A stretch of DNA of 64,000 nt, from positions 124,001-188,000 of the forward strand of contig JAJFFC010000008.1 of NCBI GenBank assembly GCA_021776795.1, read 5' to 3'. Below, piece by piece: positions 7,417 to 16,722 of this stretch (positions within the stretch are counted from its first letter, which is position 1; every line of letters starts with the position of its first letter). This stretch comes from Planctomycetota bacterium. GTDB lineage: Bacteria; Planctomycetota; UBA1135. Under the pieces are notes generated by a model. It was not told the origin of the DNA. It did not search any database and worked only from the letters and a program-made list of their open reading frames with translations. Position numbers and translations under genes: made by a program.

Positions 7417-8433
7417 ATGAGCGAGCCTCCGCCCCCAACGGCTGTGTCTTCTGGCCCGGAAGGCCAGGAGGCCTTGGTGGTGCGTGTGGATTCGCGGCAA
7501 TGCGATATCCGGCTCGATGATGGCAGCATGAATCCGGCGCTTTTGCGCGGCAAGCTGTTTGAGAACCGCGGCCGCGACAAGCATCCGGTGGCCGTCGGCG
7601 ATCGTGTGCGCCTGGCTCGGGATAGCGCGGAAGAAGGCTGGGCGATTGAAGAGGTGTTGCCGCGACGCAATGCCTTTGGCCGACGCGTGGCTGGCGAAGA
7701 CTATGACCTACGCCAAGTCCTGGCAACCAATGTCGACCAAGTGGTGGTGGTGAATTCGCTTGGCCTGCCGCCCTTTTCCTCGATTGTGGCCGACCGCATT
7801 CTGGCCACCTGCAGTTTTGCAGGCATTCCGTCGGTGATGGTCTTGAACAAGATCGACAAGGCGAAACGCCGCAAGCTCGAGAAGATTGTGGCGAGCTATG
7901 CCAATGCCGAATCGCCCGTGATTCAAACTTCGGCGATCGAGGGCGACGGCGTGGAAGAACTGCGCGAGTGCTTAGTTGGCAAGACCAGCGTGTTGTATGG
8001 GTTGAGCGGTGCCGGCAAATCGACATTGATGAATGCCTTGGATCAGAATCTACAACTAGAAACCCGCGAAGTCTCTGCTTCCTTGTCCTCGGGGCGTCAC
8101 ACCACGACGTTTTCGCGGTGGTATCCGTTGCAAGATGGCGGCGCGGTGATTGACACACCTGGCGTGCGCAAGTTTCGCCCCTTCGGCATCCCGCCGCATG
8201 AGTTGCGCCTGCATTTGCCGGAGCTGCGCGAACGCGGTGTGGAATGCCATTACCCGGCGTGCATGCATCGGGGCGAACCCGATTGCGCCGTCGCATCGGC
8301 CCTTGATCAAAATCAGATTCCTGCTTCGCGTTACCGTAGTTACTTAGAGCTGCTGACGGAGCTCGAAGAAGTCTATGGCGGAACCGGCAGCAACGAACCG
8401 AAGTCGGGACCAGATCACAAAACCCGGCGTTAG
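7417..8433 (+). CDS. rsgA: Ribosome small-subunit biogenesis GTPase RsgA
   Basis: 338 residues from ATG 7417. An ATG nine bases upstream lies inside the -10 hexamer, so I prefer 7417. The circularly permuted GTPase order is clear: G4 NKID (about 144-147), then the P-loop GLSGAGKST (195-203), then DTPG. An N-terminal OB-fold precedes the GTPase and a zinc site (C, HYPAC, MHRGEPDC) follows near residue 275. RsgA checks 30S maturation and leaves in a GTP-dependent way. Confidence 0.95.
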   Translation: MSEPPPPTAVSSGPEGQEALVVRVDSRQCDIRLDDGSMNPALLRGKLFENRGRDKHPVAVGDRVRLARDSAEEGWAIEEVLPRRNAFGRRVAGEDYDLRQVLATNVDQVVVVNSLGLPPFSSIVADRILATCSFAGIPSVMVLNKIDKAKRRKLEKIVASYANAESPVIQTSAIEGDGVEELRECLVGKTSVLYGLSGAGKSTLMNALDQNLQLETREVSASLSSGRHTTTFSRWYPLQDGGAVIDTPGVRKFRPFGIPPHELRLHLPELRERGVECHYPACMHRGEPDCAVASALDQNQIPASRYRSYLELLTELEEVYGGTGSNEPKSGPDHKTRR

Positions 8434-8460
8434 GCCGTCTCGCTTCGGCTTGGACCGAGC

Positions 8461-9621
8461 CTAGACTTCGCTAGCCGGCAGGGTTTCGCCGCATAGTTCG
8501 ACCAGGCGTTCGATGACTTCGCCGAGCAGGGCATCGGGCGTACTGGCGCCGGCACTAAAGGCCACTTTGAGCGGGCGCTGGCTCGGCAGCCAATCGGCTT
8601 CATGTTCGATTTCGCCGGTGCCGCGGTGGCGGAACTCGAGTTTTTCGCCGAGGCAATGTGGGCCTTCAATATGGAAGGCACGCACGCCAAGACGATGGCC
8701 CACGCGTGCCAGGTTTTTGGTGTTGGAGCTGTCGTAGCCCCCGACCACCAAATACAAATCAGGTTGCTCTTGGGCAACGGCTGCTGCGGCGTCTTGGTTA
8801 TCCTGAGTCGCGCGGCAGATGGTGTCAAAGTCGCGGAAGGTCTCGGCAAGAGCTTCTTCGCCGTCGCGCTGTTTTAAGGACTCCAGCAAGCGATCTCCAA
8901 TCGCGCGCGATTCACTTGCCAACATGGTGGTTTGGTTGATCACACCGATCTTGAGCAGATGCTCCTCGGCATCGAAGCCCGGCGAAAAAGATCCGCAACG
9001 CAAACCGCTGCGCAGGGCATCGGCATCGGCGGTGCCTTCAAGATAGGAAGCCAAAACTTCGGCTTCTTCAATCGAGTAGACCACCACATAGTGCCCACCT
9101 TCATGCTCAATCAACGAGCAAGTGGCTTCGGTTTCTTCGTGACCAACGGTGCCGTGGATGATGGTGGTGAAGCCTTCTTTGAGATACTTCAAGGTGCGCT
9201 TGTGCGGCTTGATCACCCAAGGGCAGGTGGTGTCGACGATGGTCACGCTGCGCGCGCGCAGAAACTCCATGTCATCGACGGTCGCGCTGAAGGCGGGAAC
9301 TATCACCACATCGTTCTCGCCGAGAGCTTCCAGTGCGCCTTTGGTGGCATGCTCCCCGCGCAAAAAGCCAATGCCTTTGGCACGCAAGTCGGCGTTGACG
9401 CGCGGGTTGTGGATGATGCTCGAGATTAGCCACATCGGGCGCTCGCCATACTCCTGGCGAGCTTCTTCGACCATGGCCAGAGCGCGGTCCACGCCCCAGC
9501 AAAAGCCAAAACTCGCAGGCAGCACGAGTTCCAGTTGGCCCACCGTAGCGCGACCGGTTTCGCGCAAACGCTCCACCAAGGGACTGCGGTAGGTCAGGCG
9601 GACTTCAGGGACGAGGTTCAT
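8461..9621 (-). CDS. ispH: 4-hydroxy-3-methylbut-2-enyl diphosphate reductase IspH
   Basis: 386 residues from the ATG at 9621; open frame further upstream belongs to folC in another frame. The [4Fe-4S] and substrate residues are visible: C41 in GFCWGVDRA, HGTVGHEETEATC (His and the proton-relay Glu), NQTTM, and DTICRATQDNQ. It is longer than the E. coli enzyme (about 316), like the plant/cyanobacterial type. It catalyses the last step of the MEP isoprenoid pathway. It overlaps the end of folC by 17 bases, so the two are probably co-transcribed. Confidence 0.94.
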   Translation of the reverse strand: MNLVPEVRLTYRSPLVERLRETGRATVGQLELVLPASFGFCWGVDRALAMVEEARQEYGERPMWLISSIIHNPRVNADLRAKGIGFLRGEHATKGALEALGENDVVIVPAFSATVDDMEFLRARSVTIVDTTCPWVIKPHKRTLKYLKEGFTTIIHGTVGHEETEATCSLIEHEGGHYVVVYSIEEAEVLASYLEGTADADALRSGLRCGSFSPGFDAEEHLLKIGVINQTTMLASESRAIGDRLLESLKQRDGEEALAETFRDFDTICRATQDNQDAAAAVAQEQPDLYLVVGGYDSSNTKNLARVGHRLGVRAFHIEGPHCLGEKLEFRHRGTGEIEHEADWLPSQRPLKVAFSAGASTPDALLGEVIERLVELCGETLPASEV

Positions 9622-10840
9622 CAGTGAGTGGGCGTAAGGCGCCGACGAGGTAGGTCGAGCCGGTAACGAGGAAGCACCGCGGGCCTTCGGGGAAGGCGAC
9701 TTCTGGCAGGGCTTCGGCATCGAAGTAAGGGGCGATTGTATCCGGGTCGGCGCTGCGTGGATGGTCTCCCGCAGGCATGAGGAACCAAGACTCTTCTTTA
9801 GGCCGAGGACCATGCTCGGCCAAGGCCTTTGCCAAAGCTGCGGCGTCTTTGTCGTCGCGCAGAGCGAATAGGACTGCCGATGGCGCGGTGGCTTGCGCGC
9901 GGAAGGCCTGGAGCACCGGCGGCAGGGAGACTTCGGTGTGGGCGACGTCGAATAAGACCGGACGGCCGTCGGGCAGATGGCGGAGTTCCAATCGCCCAGG
10001 CAAGACCAGGGCTTGGGTCGGGAGGGATTGCAGAGCTTGTGCGGATCCGGGGAAAGTGTGATTCAGGGAACGCAACACATCGACCGCGAGATAGAAATCT
10101 TCGCGCACATGGCGCAAGGGGTGCTGCATGGGCGCCGTCAGCGGACGTTGGCTCATGTCCTGCTCAGATCCACCGCGGCGCAACTCTTGCCCCACCTCTT
10201 GGGCTCGTTGCTGGAGCACGGCCTTGACTTCGGGGGCCAAATGGGGACCGGCCCATAACTGCGCATGGCCGTGAAAGATCCCCGCCTTCTCCACCGCAAT
10301 GCCGGCAAGGTCATGGCCGAGGACATCGCTATGTTCTCGTTCCACCGTCACCACCACCGCGGCCAAAGCTTGGAGCACGTTGGTGGAATCGAAGCGCCCA
10401 CCTAAACCTGTTTCAATCACTTGCGCCGTGCACCCTGCTTCTCGGAATACCACAAAAGCCAAGGCCGTCAGCAAATCGAAAAAGGTTTCGCTGCCATCGG
10501 AAGCTTCCAGTACTTGGCGCATGCCCGAAATCAGGTGCTCCTCGGCGGCGAACTCGCCATCGATCATGATGCGTTCGCGCCAAGTACTCAAATGTGGCGA
10601 GGTATAGAGCCCCACCTTTTGTCCACTCGCCTGAAGCCCGCGCGCCAGGTAATGACACACCGTGCCTTTGCCTTTGGAGCCAGCGACATGCACTGCCGGC
10701 ACCGCCCACTGCGGATTGCCAAGACGCGCACACAACCCACGAATCGTGTCGAGGCGGAATCGGGCAGCTCGCGGCTTCGCGCACTTCTCATAATCCGTGC
10801 GCGCGCAGAGATCTTGCCACAGGCGGTCCAATTCGCTCAT
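9605..10840 (-). CDS. folC: Bifunctional dihydrofolate / folylpolyglutamate synthase FolC
   Basis: 411 residues. Mur-ligase-type ATP-binding loop VAGSKGKGT (52-60) is followed by YTSPHL and ERI, the folate-binding signature, and by a central-domain EHSDVLG motif. The C-terminal domain is complete and of usual size. The enzyme adds glutamate to dihydropteroate or folates in the cytosol. A GACAAT hexamer exactly six bases upstream of the ATG is compatible with a leaderless start, but a GAGG just before the ATG could also act as a weak ribosome site. Confidence 0.93.
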   Translation of the reverse strand: MSELDRLWQDLCARTDYEKCAKPRAARFRLDTIRGLCARLGNPQWAVPAVHVAGSKGKGTVCHYLARGLQASGQKVGLYTSPHLSTWRERIMIDGEFAAEEHLISGMRQVLEASDGSETFFDLLTALAFVVFREAGCTAQVIETGLGGRFDSTNVLQALAAVVVTVEREHSDVLGHDLAGIAVEKAGIFHGHAQLWAGPHLAPEVKAVLQQRAQEVGQELRRGGSEQDMSQRPLTAPMQHPLRHVREDFYLAVDVLRSLNHTFPGSAQALQSLPTQALVLPGRLELRHLPDGRPVLFDVAHTEVSLPPVLQAFRAQATAPSAVLFALRDDKDAAALAKALAEHGPRPKEESWFLMPAGDHPRSADPDTIAPYFDAEALPEVAFPEGPRCFLVTGSTYLVGALRPLTDEPRP

Positions 10841-10846
10841 CCTCAG

Positions 10847-10852
10847 ATTGTC
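10847..10852 (-). promoter_or_regulatory. Weak -10-like hexamer upstream of folC
   Basis: On the minus strand GACAAT ends six bases before the folC ATG. It keeps the key A(-11) and T(-7) but not T(-12). Confidence 0.25.
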
Positions 10853-10952
10853 GCTGAGCGCCCCCTCAGCCGTCCAATCAAGGTCTAGGCCTTGTATCGC
10901 TTGAGAAAGTCCCTAAACCGAGCCGATAAAGCAGCGTAGTCTTCAGTAGAGC

Positions 10953-11408
10953 ATGAGACATCCACGCTATCGCCCCGCCGAACTCGGCGACCTTGGCCTG
11001 CGCCACGAGGTGCACGTGTTTTTATATCGCTTTCAGCGCCAGATTCCGGAGTACCTCTTGCTGTCCACAGCTCCGCATGCCCAATCGCATTGGCGGCCTG
11101 CCGTCGGCCCGGTTGGCTGGGAAGAAGATCTGCAACAAGCGGCGCTTCGCGTGGCGCATCGGGATACCGGTTTGTCGCAACCTTACGACTTGATTGCTCC
11201 GCCAACCGGATTGCACGAAGAGGTCGGCGATTTGCAGCTAGTGCAATGGCCTATTGGCATGCAAGTGCCGCACCCACAAATGACGCCACGGCTTTCGCAG
11301 AATGTACATGCCGCCGAATGGTGCCCCTTTGAACAGGCGCTCAAAGCTTTAGATGCGCCTTTGCAACGGCAAAACCTGTTGCAACTGCATTTGCTTTTGG
11401 CCGCCTAA
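10953..11408 (+). CDS. Nudix-fold protein with degenerate Nudix box
   Basis: 151 residues. Residues 18-80 look like the Nudix core: a hydrophobic strand (VHVFLYRF), then WRPAVGPVGWEEDLQQ, then an amphipathic helix RVAHRDTGL where the Nudix box GX5EX7REUXEEXGU should be. The catalytic REUXEE is reduced to RVAHRD, so metal-dependent hydrolysis is doubtful. The C-terminal half (EWCPFEQAL) fits the end of Nudix proteins. It stands alone and divergent from folC. A TAGTCT hexamer ten bases before the ATG may be its -10. Role unknown. Confidence 0.55.
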   Translation: MRHPRYRPAELGDLGLRHEVHVFLYRFQRQIPEYLLLSTAPHAQSHWRPAVGPVGWEEDLQQAALRVAHRDTGLSQPYDLIAPPTGLHEEVGDLQLVQWPIGMQVPHPQMTPRLSQNVHAAEWCPFEQALKALDAPLQRQNLLQLHLLLAA

Positions 11409-11421
11409 GCGCGTAGCCATT

Positions 11422-12408
11422 CTAAGACTTGCGGCCTTTGGCCAAGCGACGCAATGCCGCTTGCATGCGATGGTGCAAACGAATGTCGACCGCAGGCACT
11501 CCAGAAACCACGAGGCCCGGTCCAATGTCTGCAGTAGCCCCGCCGCGAGCCGCGATTTGCGTACCGGTACCGACGCGCAAATGCCCGCCGCTTCCGGACT
11601 GTCCGCCCATGACCACGCCATCTTCCAAGATGGTGCTCCCGCTAAGGCCGACTTGTGCGCAAAGAACCACCGCGCGGCCCAAGCTGCAGTTATGCCCCAC
11701 TTGCACAAAGTTGTCCAAGATGCAGCCGTCGCCAATGACCGTTGGCGCCATGGTTCCGGCATCGATCACGGAGTTTGCGCCAATCTCCACCCCGCGCCCG
11801 ATACGCACCCCACCCATTTGCGGCATGGGCTGATGCTGCTGGCCATCCCAGACATAACCAAAGCCGGGGCTGCCGAGCACCGTGTTGGCATGAACCGTGC
11901 AACCCTCACCGAGATGCACCCGCGGATACAGCACCACTCCTGGGTGCAGATGGACACCCTCGCCAATCACGCAATCGGCGCCCACCACAACTCCCGCGGC
12001 AATCGAAGCCGAAGCCGCGACTTCCGCACTTAGGTCTACTTGCGCCGTAGGGTGGACACCGACAGCAATCGGAAAATCGCGGCCGTGCCAATGTTGTTGC
12101 AGACGCGCTGCAGCTAATCCTGGGTTCTCGACCCGAACCATGGCACGCTTTGCTTCGGGGAAGCCGGCGTCGACCACCAAGAGGCCAGCAGAACAGGCCA
12201 ATACCGCGTCCAACAATTCGGGTTTAGGCGTCGCGCCGCGCTGATCGAGGCCGCTTCGGAAAAACACGACTTCGTCTTGCGAGGCGCTGTCGACCGCGGC
12301 CACAGAACGGAAGGAACCCGATGCCGAGCCCATCAACTCTCCCCCGACGAAGGAGGCGATTTCCTCCGCGCTAAGAGCGGAACCGGGGGCAGGCATCGAT
12401 CCGGACAT
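11422..12408 (-). CDS. lpxD: UDP-3-O-acylglucosamine N-acyltransferase LpxD
   Basis: 328 residues from ATG 12408; the frame is open further upstream but only against the antiporter gene. An N-terminal uridine-binding domain (about 1-105) precedes a left-handed beta helix of hexapeptide repeats (about 115-290). The catalytic histidine is H239 in FVQVGHNCSLG. LpxD adds the N-linked 3-hydroxyacyl chain in lipid A synthesis, so the cell should have an LPS-type outer membrane. The TACACT hexamer six bases upstream supports this start. No other lpx gene is near. Confidence 0.93.
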   Translation of the reverse strand: MSGSMPAPGSALSAEEIASFVGGELMGSASGSFRSVAAVDSASQDEVVFFRSGLDQRGATPKPELLDAVLACSAGLLVVDAGFPEAKRAMVRVENPGLAAARLQQHWHGRDFPIAVGVHPTAQVDLSAEVAASASIAAGVVVGADCVIGEGVHLHPGVVLYPRVHLGEGCTVHANTVLGSPGFGYVWDGQQHQPMPQMGGVRIGRGVEIGANSVIDAGTMAPTVIGDGCILDNFVQVGHNCSLGRAVVLCAQVGLSGSTILEDGVVMGGQSGSGGHLRVGTGTQIAARGGATADIGPGLVVSGVPAVDIRLHHRMQAALRRLAKGRKS

Positions 12409-12414
12409 GGGCGC

Positions 12415-12420
12415 AGTGTA
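12415..12420 (-). promoter_or_regulatory. -10 element (TACACT) of lpxD, leaderless start
   Basis: Minus-strand TACACT is separated from the lpxD ATG by six bases, placing +1 on the A of the start codon. No ribosome-binding site is present. Confidence 0.5.
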
Positions 12421-12425
12421 GCTCC

Positions 12426-13376
12426 CTATGCCTGAAACACCCACCACGCCGCGCCTAGCCAACCGAGGGCGAGTGCACCGCCCATGGCTTGGTAAGCGCG
12501 TACCGAAAGGGGCCGTTCGGTGGTGGTCACGATGGCCGGCACAAACAGCACTAAGGTCACCACCATGTTGACCCAGAGTTGACGATCGAGGGAAGTGAAG
12601 TCGTCGTGAGGATCGGCGATCAGACACACCGTGCCGCCCGCAATCAACAAGTTGAAGGCATTGGAGCCAACCACATTGCCAAAGATGGCGCCGGCGTGGC
12701 CTAGGCGCAGCGCACGCAAGGATGTGAACAATTCAGGAGCACTGGTCCCCGCAGCCGTGATCACAAAGCCGGCAAAGCCCTCGCCCCATCCGAACTGATC
12801 AGCCAAACCCAAAGCGCCATCCAAGAAGAAGTGCGCCGCAACCGCCAACAAGGCGAAGCCGCCGAGCGTGGCGAGGCTGGCCAACGGCAATGCCCAATGC
12901 GTTCCGGGGTCGGCATCATCGTCGATGGGCAATTCGCCGCGGCCCATAAAGGCCATTGCGGTCATCACCACATAGGCGAGTAACAGCCCGACGCCGATGA
13001 TGCGCAAGGCGTCGCCCGCGTACTCGACCAGAAAAACCAAAATGCTGCCAAACAAAAGCAACAGCAAACTCGGTAGGCGTACCGATTTCGCCTTGAGTTG
13101 CGCTTGGCCTTTGAACAACAATCCCGCAGCAAGCACCAAGCCAACATTGAAGGCATTGGAACCAAAGAGGTTGCCGAAGGCGAGTTCACTATGCTCAACA
13201 GCGCTGGTGGCACTGACGAACAACTCGGGCAGGGAGGTACCCAGCGCCAACAGCAGAAGGCCTGTCAGCCAGCTTGGCCAGCCAAAGCGGTGTGCCACCG
13301 AGACCGAACCGCGAACGGCAAGATCCGAGCCAAGCAAGAGCCCGAGCAGGCCCAGAATGAGGTACAGATAGGCCAT
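12426..13376 (-). CDS. Ca2+/cation antiporter, CaxA/YrbG-type
   Basis: 316 residues from ATG 13376. About ten hydrophobic segments are arranged as two homologous halves. Each half carries an alpha-repeat with the ion-binding acidic residue: ALGTSLPELFVS with GNLFGSNAFN in the first, and AAGTSAPELFTS with GNVVGSNAFN in the second. This is the K+-dependent Na+/Ca2+ exchanger-like branch of the CaCA superfamily in the inner membrane. Ion specificity cannot be read off. It has its own start close to a symmetric promoter shared with the amidotransferase gene. Confidence 0.9.
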   Translation of the reverse strand: MAYLYLILGLLGLLLGSDLAVRGSVSVAHRFGWPSWLTGLLLLALGTSLPELFVSATSAVEHSELAFGNLFGSNAFNVGLVLAAGLLFKGQAQLKAKSVRLPSLLLLLFGSILVFLVEYAGDALRIIGVGLLLAYVVMTAMAFMGRGELPIDDDADPGTHWALPLASLATLGGFALLAVAAHFFLDGALGLADQFGWGEGFAGFVITAAGTSAPELFTSLRALRLGHAGAIFGNVVGSNAFNLLIAGGTVCLIADPHDDFTSLDRQLWVNMVVTLVLFVPAIVTTTERPLSVRAYQAMGGALALGWLGAAWWVFQA

Positions 13377-13385
13377 TCGTGGTCG

Positions 13386-13392
13386 TAGTATA
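13386..13392. promoter_or_regulatory. Overlapping divergent -10 elements between caxA-like gene and amidotransferase
   Basis: TAGTATA reads TAGTAT on plus (13386-13391; seven bases to ATG 13399) and TATACT on minus (13387-13392; ten bases to ATG 13376). The gap between the two start codons is only 22 bases, so both transcripts must be nearly leaderless. Confidence 0.55.
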
Positions 13393-13398
13393 AGAGCA

Positions 13399-14184
13399 AT
13401 GAAGCAGGATTCTTCCCAAGGCGCAGCGGCTTTCACGCAAAACGGATCTGGCCCACTGGTGGTTGGTGTTACGGTCGAGCTCTTGGAGCCGCCGCAGTAC
13501 CCAGGGAAGCGCCGCGTTCAACTGTTTCACGCCTATCTAGATTGCATGCGCCGTGTCGGGCTGGTTCCGCTACTGTTTCCGCCAGACGCTTCCGCAGAGG
13601 AATCAGAAGCCCTTCTCGCGCGCGTCGACGGCATGCTGCTGACCGGCGGCGACGACGTCGACCTCTCTCGCGATGGTGGTCCTCCTCCACCAGATGCCGG
13701 CGGCGTGATCATGCCTCCCGGTCAACAGCGCTTCGGCCTTAGCTTGGCGAAGACGGTTCAGGAGCGCGGCATCCCGACTTTGGGGATTTGCCTCGGCATG
13801 CAGTTCATCGGCATGGCCTTTGGCAGCAAGCTTGTGCAGCATTTGCCTCAGGCCGAGGATCACACCAAGGGTGTGCTCCACCCGATCGACGTGCGAGAGG
13901 GCACGCGGCTCGCACAGCTGGTTGGCACGGGCACCCATCAAGTTCCCAGCTTCCATCACCAAGCCCTCGAAGAAATTCCGGAATCCCTCCAAGTCACGGC
14001 TCACAGCCCAGATGGCGTGGTCGAGGCCTTTGAAGACCCGGCACACCCCTTCCTCGTGGCTGTGCAGTGGCATCCGGAGCGCGATGCCGATGGCGCCACG
14101 ACTCGCCAACTCTTTTCTGGTTTCGCCGCCGCCGTGCAACACTATCGTGAACAGCGCTTGACCCGCCAAACCCTGTCTTCATGA
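13399..14184 (+). CDS. Class I glutamine amidotransferase, peptidase C26 (PuuD-like)
   Basis: 261 residues. The triad of the C26 gamma-glutamyl hydrolases is in place: C131 in GICLGMQ, H225 and E227 in VQWHPE. LLTGGDDVDLS near residue 80 is the family's substrate-side loop. Relatives hydrolyse gamma-glutamyl bonds, as in gamma-glutamyl-GABA. The neighbours (a membrane protein, aroB) do not tell the substrate. It ends in an ATGA overlap with the next gene, so it heads a three-gene operon running to aroB. Confidence 0.82.
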   Translation: MKQDSSQGAAAFTQNGSGPLVVGVTVELLEPPQYPGKRRVQLFHAYLDCMRRVGLVPLLFPPDASAEESEALLARVDGMLLTGGDDVDLSRDGGPPPPDAGGVIMPPGQQRFGLSLAKTVQERGIPTLGICLGMQFIGMAFGSKLVQHLPQAEDHTKGVLHPIDVREGTRLAQLVGTGTHQVPSFHHQALEEIPESLQVTAHSPDGVVEAFEDPAHPFLVAVQWHPERDADGATTRQLFSGFAAAVQHYREQRLTRQTLSS

Positions 14185-15527
14185 GTCGTCGCCAAGAAAT
14201 CCACCGCAAAGCCGCTGAAGCGGCCATCCGTGACCGCCGCCGCCTCGTCGCCGCCATCATTGGATTGGTGATGTGCCTTGCGGCCTTTTACGCCCTAGCC
14301 CTGAAGAAACAATCCGATGAAGCGGATTTGGCCACCAAGCAGGAGGGTGTCAGTACCGATTTAGCCGATGGCATTCCCCAGCCGGACCGCGCGAAGTTGG
14401 TGGACATTCGCGATTCTTCCGAAGCCGAGCAAGTCATTCTCGAGCCGGAAGCTTTTGAGGAGCTGTCTCGCTTGGGCCGATCGCTCGTCGGCTCCTGGCT
14501 CTACGTCATGGGAGAACCGGCCTTCCCCTTTGACGCAAACCCGGAAGAGCAAGCGCTATTGCGCGCCGAACCTTTCCGTTTACGCGCCACGCTACTCGAT
14601 GGCCAGGTCGTTCGCCGCGGCGTTGGTCTCGCCGAAGAGTATTGGTGTCTATTGCGTACCGAAGATGGACACCTAGTCCATTACGTCGCCATGAGCCCAC
14701 CTGAGGAACTCATGGTCAACGACAATTTTGTGCTCGCCGACGGCTACTTCTACAAGCAGTACCGCAAACGCATCGACGATCAATGGATTACGGCGCCACT
14801 CTTTGTCGGGCGCGTGGTCGCGCCTAGCTTTCGCAAGTTGGAGCCGATTTCGGAGCCAGACTCCGAACTCATGGCACAGCTAGAGGACCACCCCCTTGGC
14901 ACCAACAATGACCCACGCAAACTCGACCAGCGCAAAGAGTTGTGGCACTTGATGAACCTCGCGCAGTCGGTCCACGCAGAGGGCGGCGCGAATCACGAAG
15001 ATGCAATACTTCTCGATTACGACAAGCTGGTCGCCCTGTCCAAAGACCCCGAAGTCTATCGCGGGCGCCTATTTGAGCTAGGTGGCTTGGTGCGAGAAGC
15101 CGCCACCGTACGCGCGGAGGAAAACCCCTTGCGAGTCAGGGAAATCTCCTCTGCCTGGATTCGCAATGAATCTTTGGGCGACACTCTAATGCACCTCAAG
15201 GCCCCCGGAGATTTCAACTTCTATCCGAACAAGGGCCCGGTGATTTACCACGGCTACTTCCTCATGTTGTGGGCCTACGTCGACACTAAATCGATACCGC
15301 GTCGGGTCCCAGTGTTCGTCGTCACCGACGCCGAAGTGCAAGTTGTGCCAACGCCTCCCTTCGCAGGGCAAATGGCCTTCCTTTTTATCGGCATCGCCGT
15401 GGTGTTAGGCCTACTCATGTTCTTCGTGGTGCAACGTGACCGTAAGCGCAACGCCGCGGCGATGGAAGCCTTGGTTGCCAAGCGTGCCGCACGGCGCAAA
15501 GAGGGCGACCAAAGATCCACTTCATGA
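14181..15527 (+). CDS. Hypothetical protein with N- and C-terminal membrane segments
   Basis: 448 residues, not recognised. One transmembrane helix lies near residues 22-42 and another near 400-417, followed by a very basic tail of about 30 residues. The large middle part (about 45-395) is probably outside the cytoplasm. It has no cysteine-rich site or obvious enzyme motif; it contains several aromatic-rich strands (for example VIYHGYFLMLWAYVDT). Start and stop overlap both neighbours by four bases, so it is tightly coupled to the amidotransferase and aroB. Confidence 0.7.
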   Translation: MSRRQEIHRKAAEAAIRDRRRLVAAIIGLVMCLAAFYALALKKQSDEADLATKQEGVSTDLADGIPQPDRAKLVDIRDSSEAEQVILEPEAFEELSRLGRSLVGSWLYVMGEPAFPFDANPEEQALLRAEPFRLRATLLDGQVVRRGVGLAEEYWCLLRTEDGHLVHYVAMSPPEELMVNDNFVLADGYFYKQYRKRIDDQWITAPLFVGRVVAPSFRKLEPISEPDSELMAQLEDHPLGTNNDPRKLDQRKELWHLMNLAQSVHAEGGANHEDAILLDYDKLVALSKDPEVYRGRLFELGGLVREAATVRAEENPLRVREISSAWIRNESLGDTLMHLKAPGDFNFYPNKGPVIYHGYFLMLWAYVDTKSIPRRVPVFVVTDAEVQVVPTPPFAGQMAFLFIGIAVVLGLLMFFVVQRDRKRNAAAMEALVAKRAARRKEGDQRSTS

Positions 15528-16588
15528 AATCGCCAGACTGCGGGAAAGGGGCCCTTCGCGCCACGCTGACTCGGCGCCTGCAAGGATTGCGGCCGCGGCC
15601 CTCCGCTCTATTCGTGGTCCTGGATCCGGGCGCAACAGAAGTTGCCGAGCGGGCGGTGCGTTTAGCTGCAAAAGATGCCGGTATGGCTGCTACCCTCTTG
15701 CGCGGTCCTCATGGAGAGAGCCGCAAGACGCTTGCCAGTGCAGAAAAACTTGCCGGGAAGCTCATCCGCAAGGGGCTCGACCGCCGTGCATTCGTGCTTG
15801 CCGTCGGCGGCGGCGTGTGCACCGACGTCACCGGTTTTGTCGCTGCATCGATTATGCGTGGCGTGCGCTGGGGCGTGGTCCCCACCACATTGCTGGCTAT
15901 GGTCGATGCCGCAGTCGGAGGGAAAACCGCGGTCAATTTAGAGGAAGGCAAAAACCTTTTCGGCGCCTTTCATTTCCCCTCATTTCTAATTATCGACACC
16001 AACCTGTTGCGTACTTTGCCGGCGCGCGAATGGCGTTCCGGTCGCGGCGAGCTCATCAAAACTGCCATGCTTTCCGGCGGCGCCATGTGGCGCAGTTTGT
16101 GTTCGGCCTCGAGTGGTTCCCTAGCCCGTCGCAGTGATGCCCTGACCACCTTGGTGCACAAGGCAGCCCGCTATAAAGCCAAGGTTGTCGCGCAGGATCC
16201 GCAGGATAATGAGGAGCGCAAGCTGCTCAATCTGGGCCATACTTTTGGCCATGCCTTGGAAACCGCGATGGGGCCACGCCGACTTCGACACGGGGAAGCC
16301 GTCGCCCTTGGTGTGTTGTGTGCGGTGAAAGTGGCGGTCGAAAATGAGTTGGCGCCGGCCAGCACTGAGGCCGATATGCGCCTGCTTTTTGCGCGCCACG
16401 ACCTCCCCACCGAGTTGAAGGGCCCACTGCCCAATGCCACCACCCTGCGCCGGCTGCTTTCGCGCGACAAAAAGGCCGATGACGGCCTGCTCCAGCTTGT
16501 GGTGCCACTGAGACCCGGGGAGGTCGTGCTGGTCAAGGGCGTGGCGGTGCAGGATGCCGTCGATGTGCTCCGCCGCACACTCAGTTAA
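15524..16588 (+). CDS. aroB: 3-dehydroquinate synthase AroB
   Basis: 354 residues. NAD and metal-site motifs of the family are intact: VGGGVCTDVTGFVAA, PTTLLAMVDAAVGGKTAVN, SGRGELIKTA, and the zinc ligands in NLGHTFGHALETA. It converts DAHP to 3-dehydroquinate in the shikimate pathway. Last gene of the operon starting at 13399, with an ATGA overlap. A 134-base gap follows, containing no clear terminator. Confidence 0.95.
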   Translation: MKSPDCGKGALRATLTRRLQGLRPRPSALFVVLDPGATEVAERAVRLAAKDAGMAATLLRGPHGESRKTLASAEKLAGKLIRKGLDRRAFVLAVGGGVCTDVTGFVAASIMRGVRWGVVPTTLLAMVDAAVGGKTAVNLEEGKNLFGAFHFPSFLIIDTNLLRTLPAREWRSGRGELIKTAMLSGGAMWRSLCSASSGSLARRSDALTTLVHKAARYKAKVVAQDPQDNEERKLLNLGHTFGHALETAMGPRRLRHGEAVALGVLCAVKVAVENELAPASTEADMRLLFARHDLPTELKGPLPNATTLRRLLSRDKKADDGLLQLVVPLRPGEVVLVKGVAVQDAVDVLRRTLS

Positions 16589-16722
16589 GGAAGCTCTGAT
16601 GGATTGGTGTCGGCGCCACTGCGGACGAAATCCCGCGGAAAAGAGGCAACCTCGGCACGATCGCGCCGTAGGGATAGACAGCTTTCCGGGAAAATCCCCG
16701 GCGCTTGCTCCTTAGGAACATC

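Noticed and set aside
9622..9813. A longer IspH start, 64 codons upstream
   Set aside because: The extra segment is folC read in another phase, and IspH homology begins just after the ATG at 9621.
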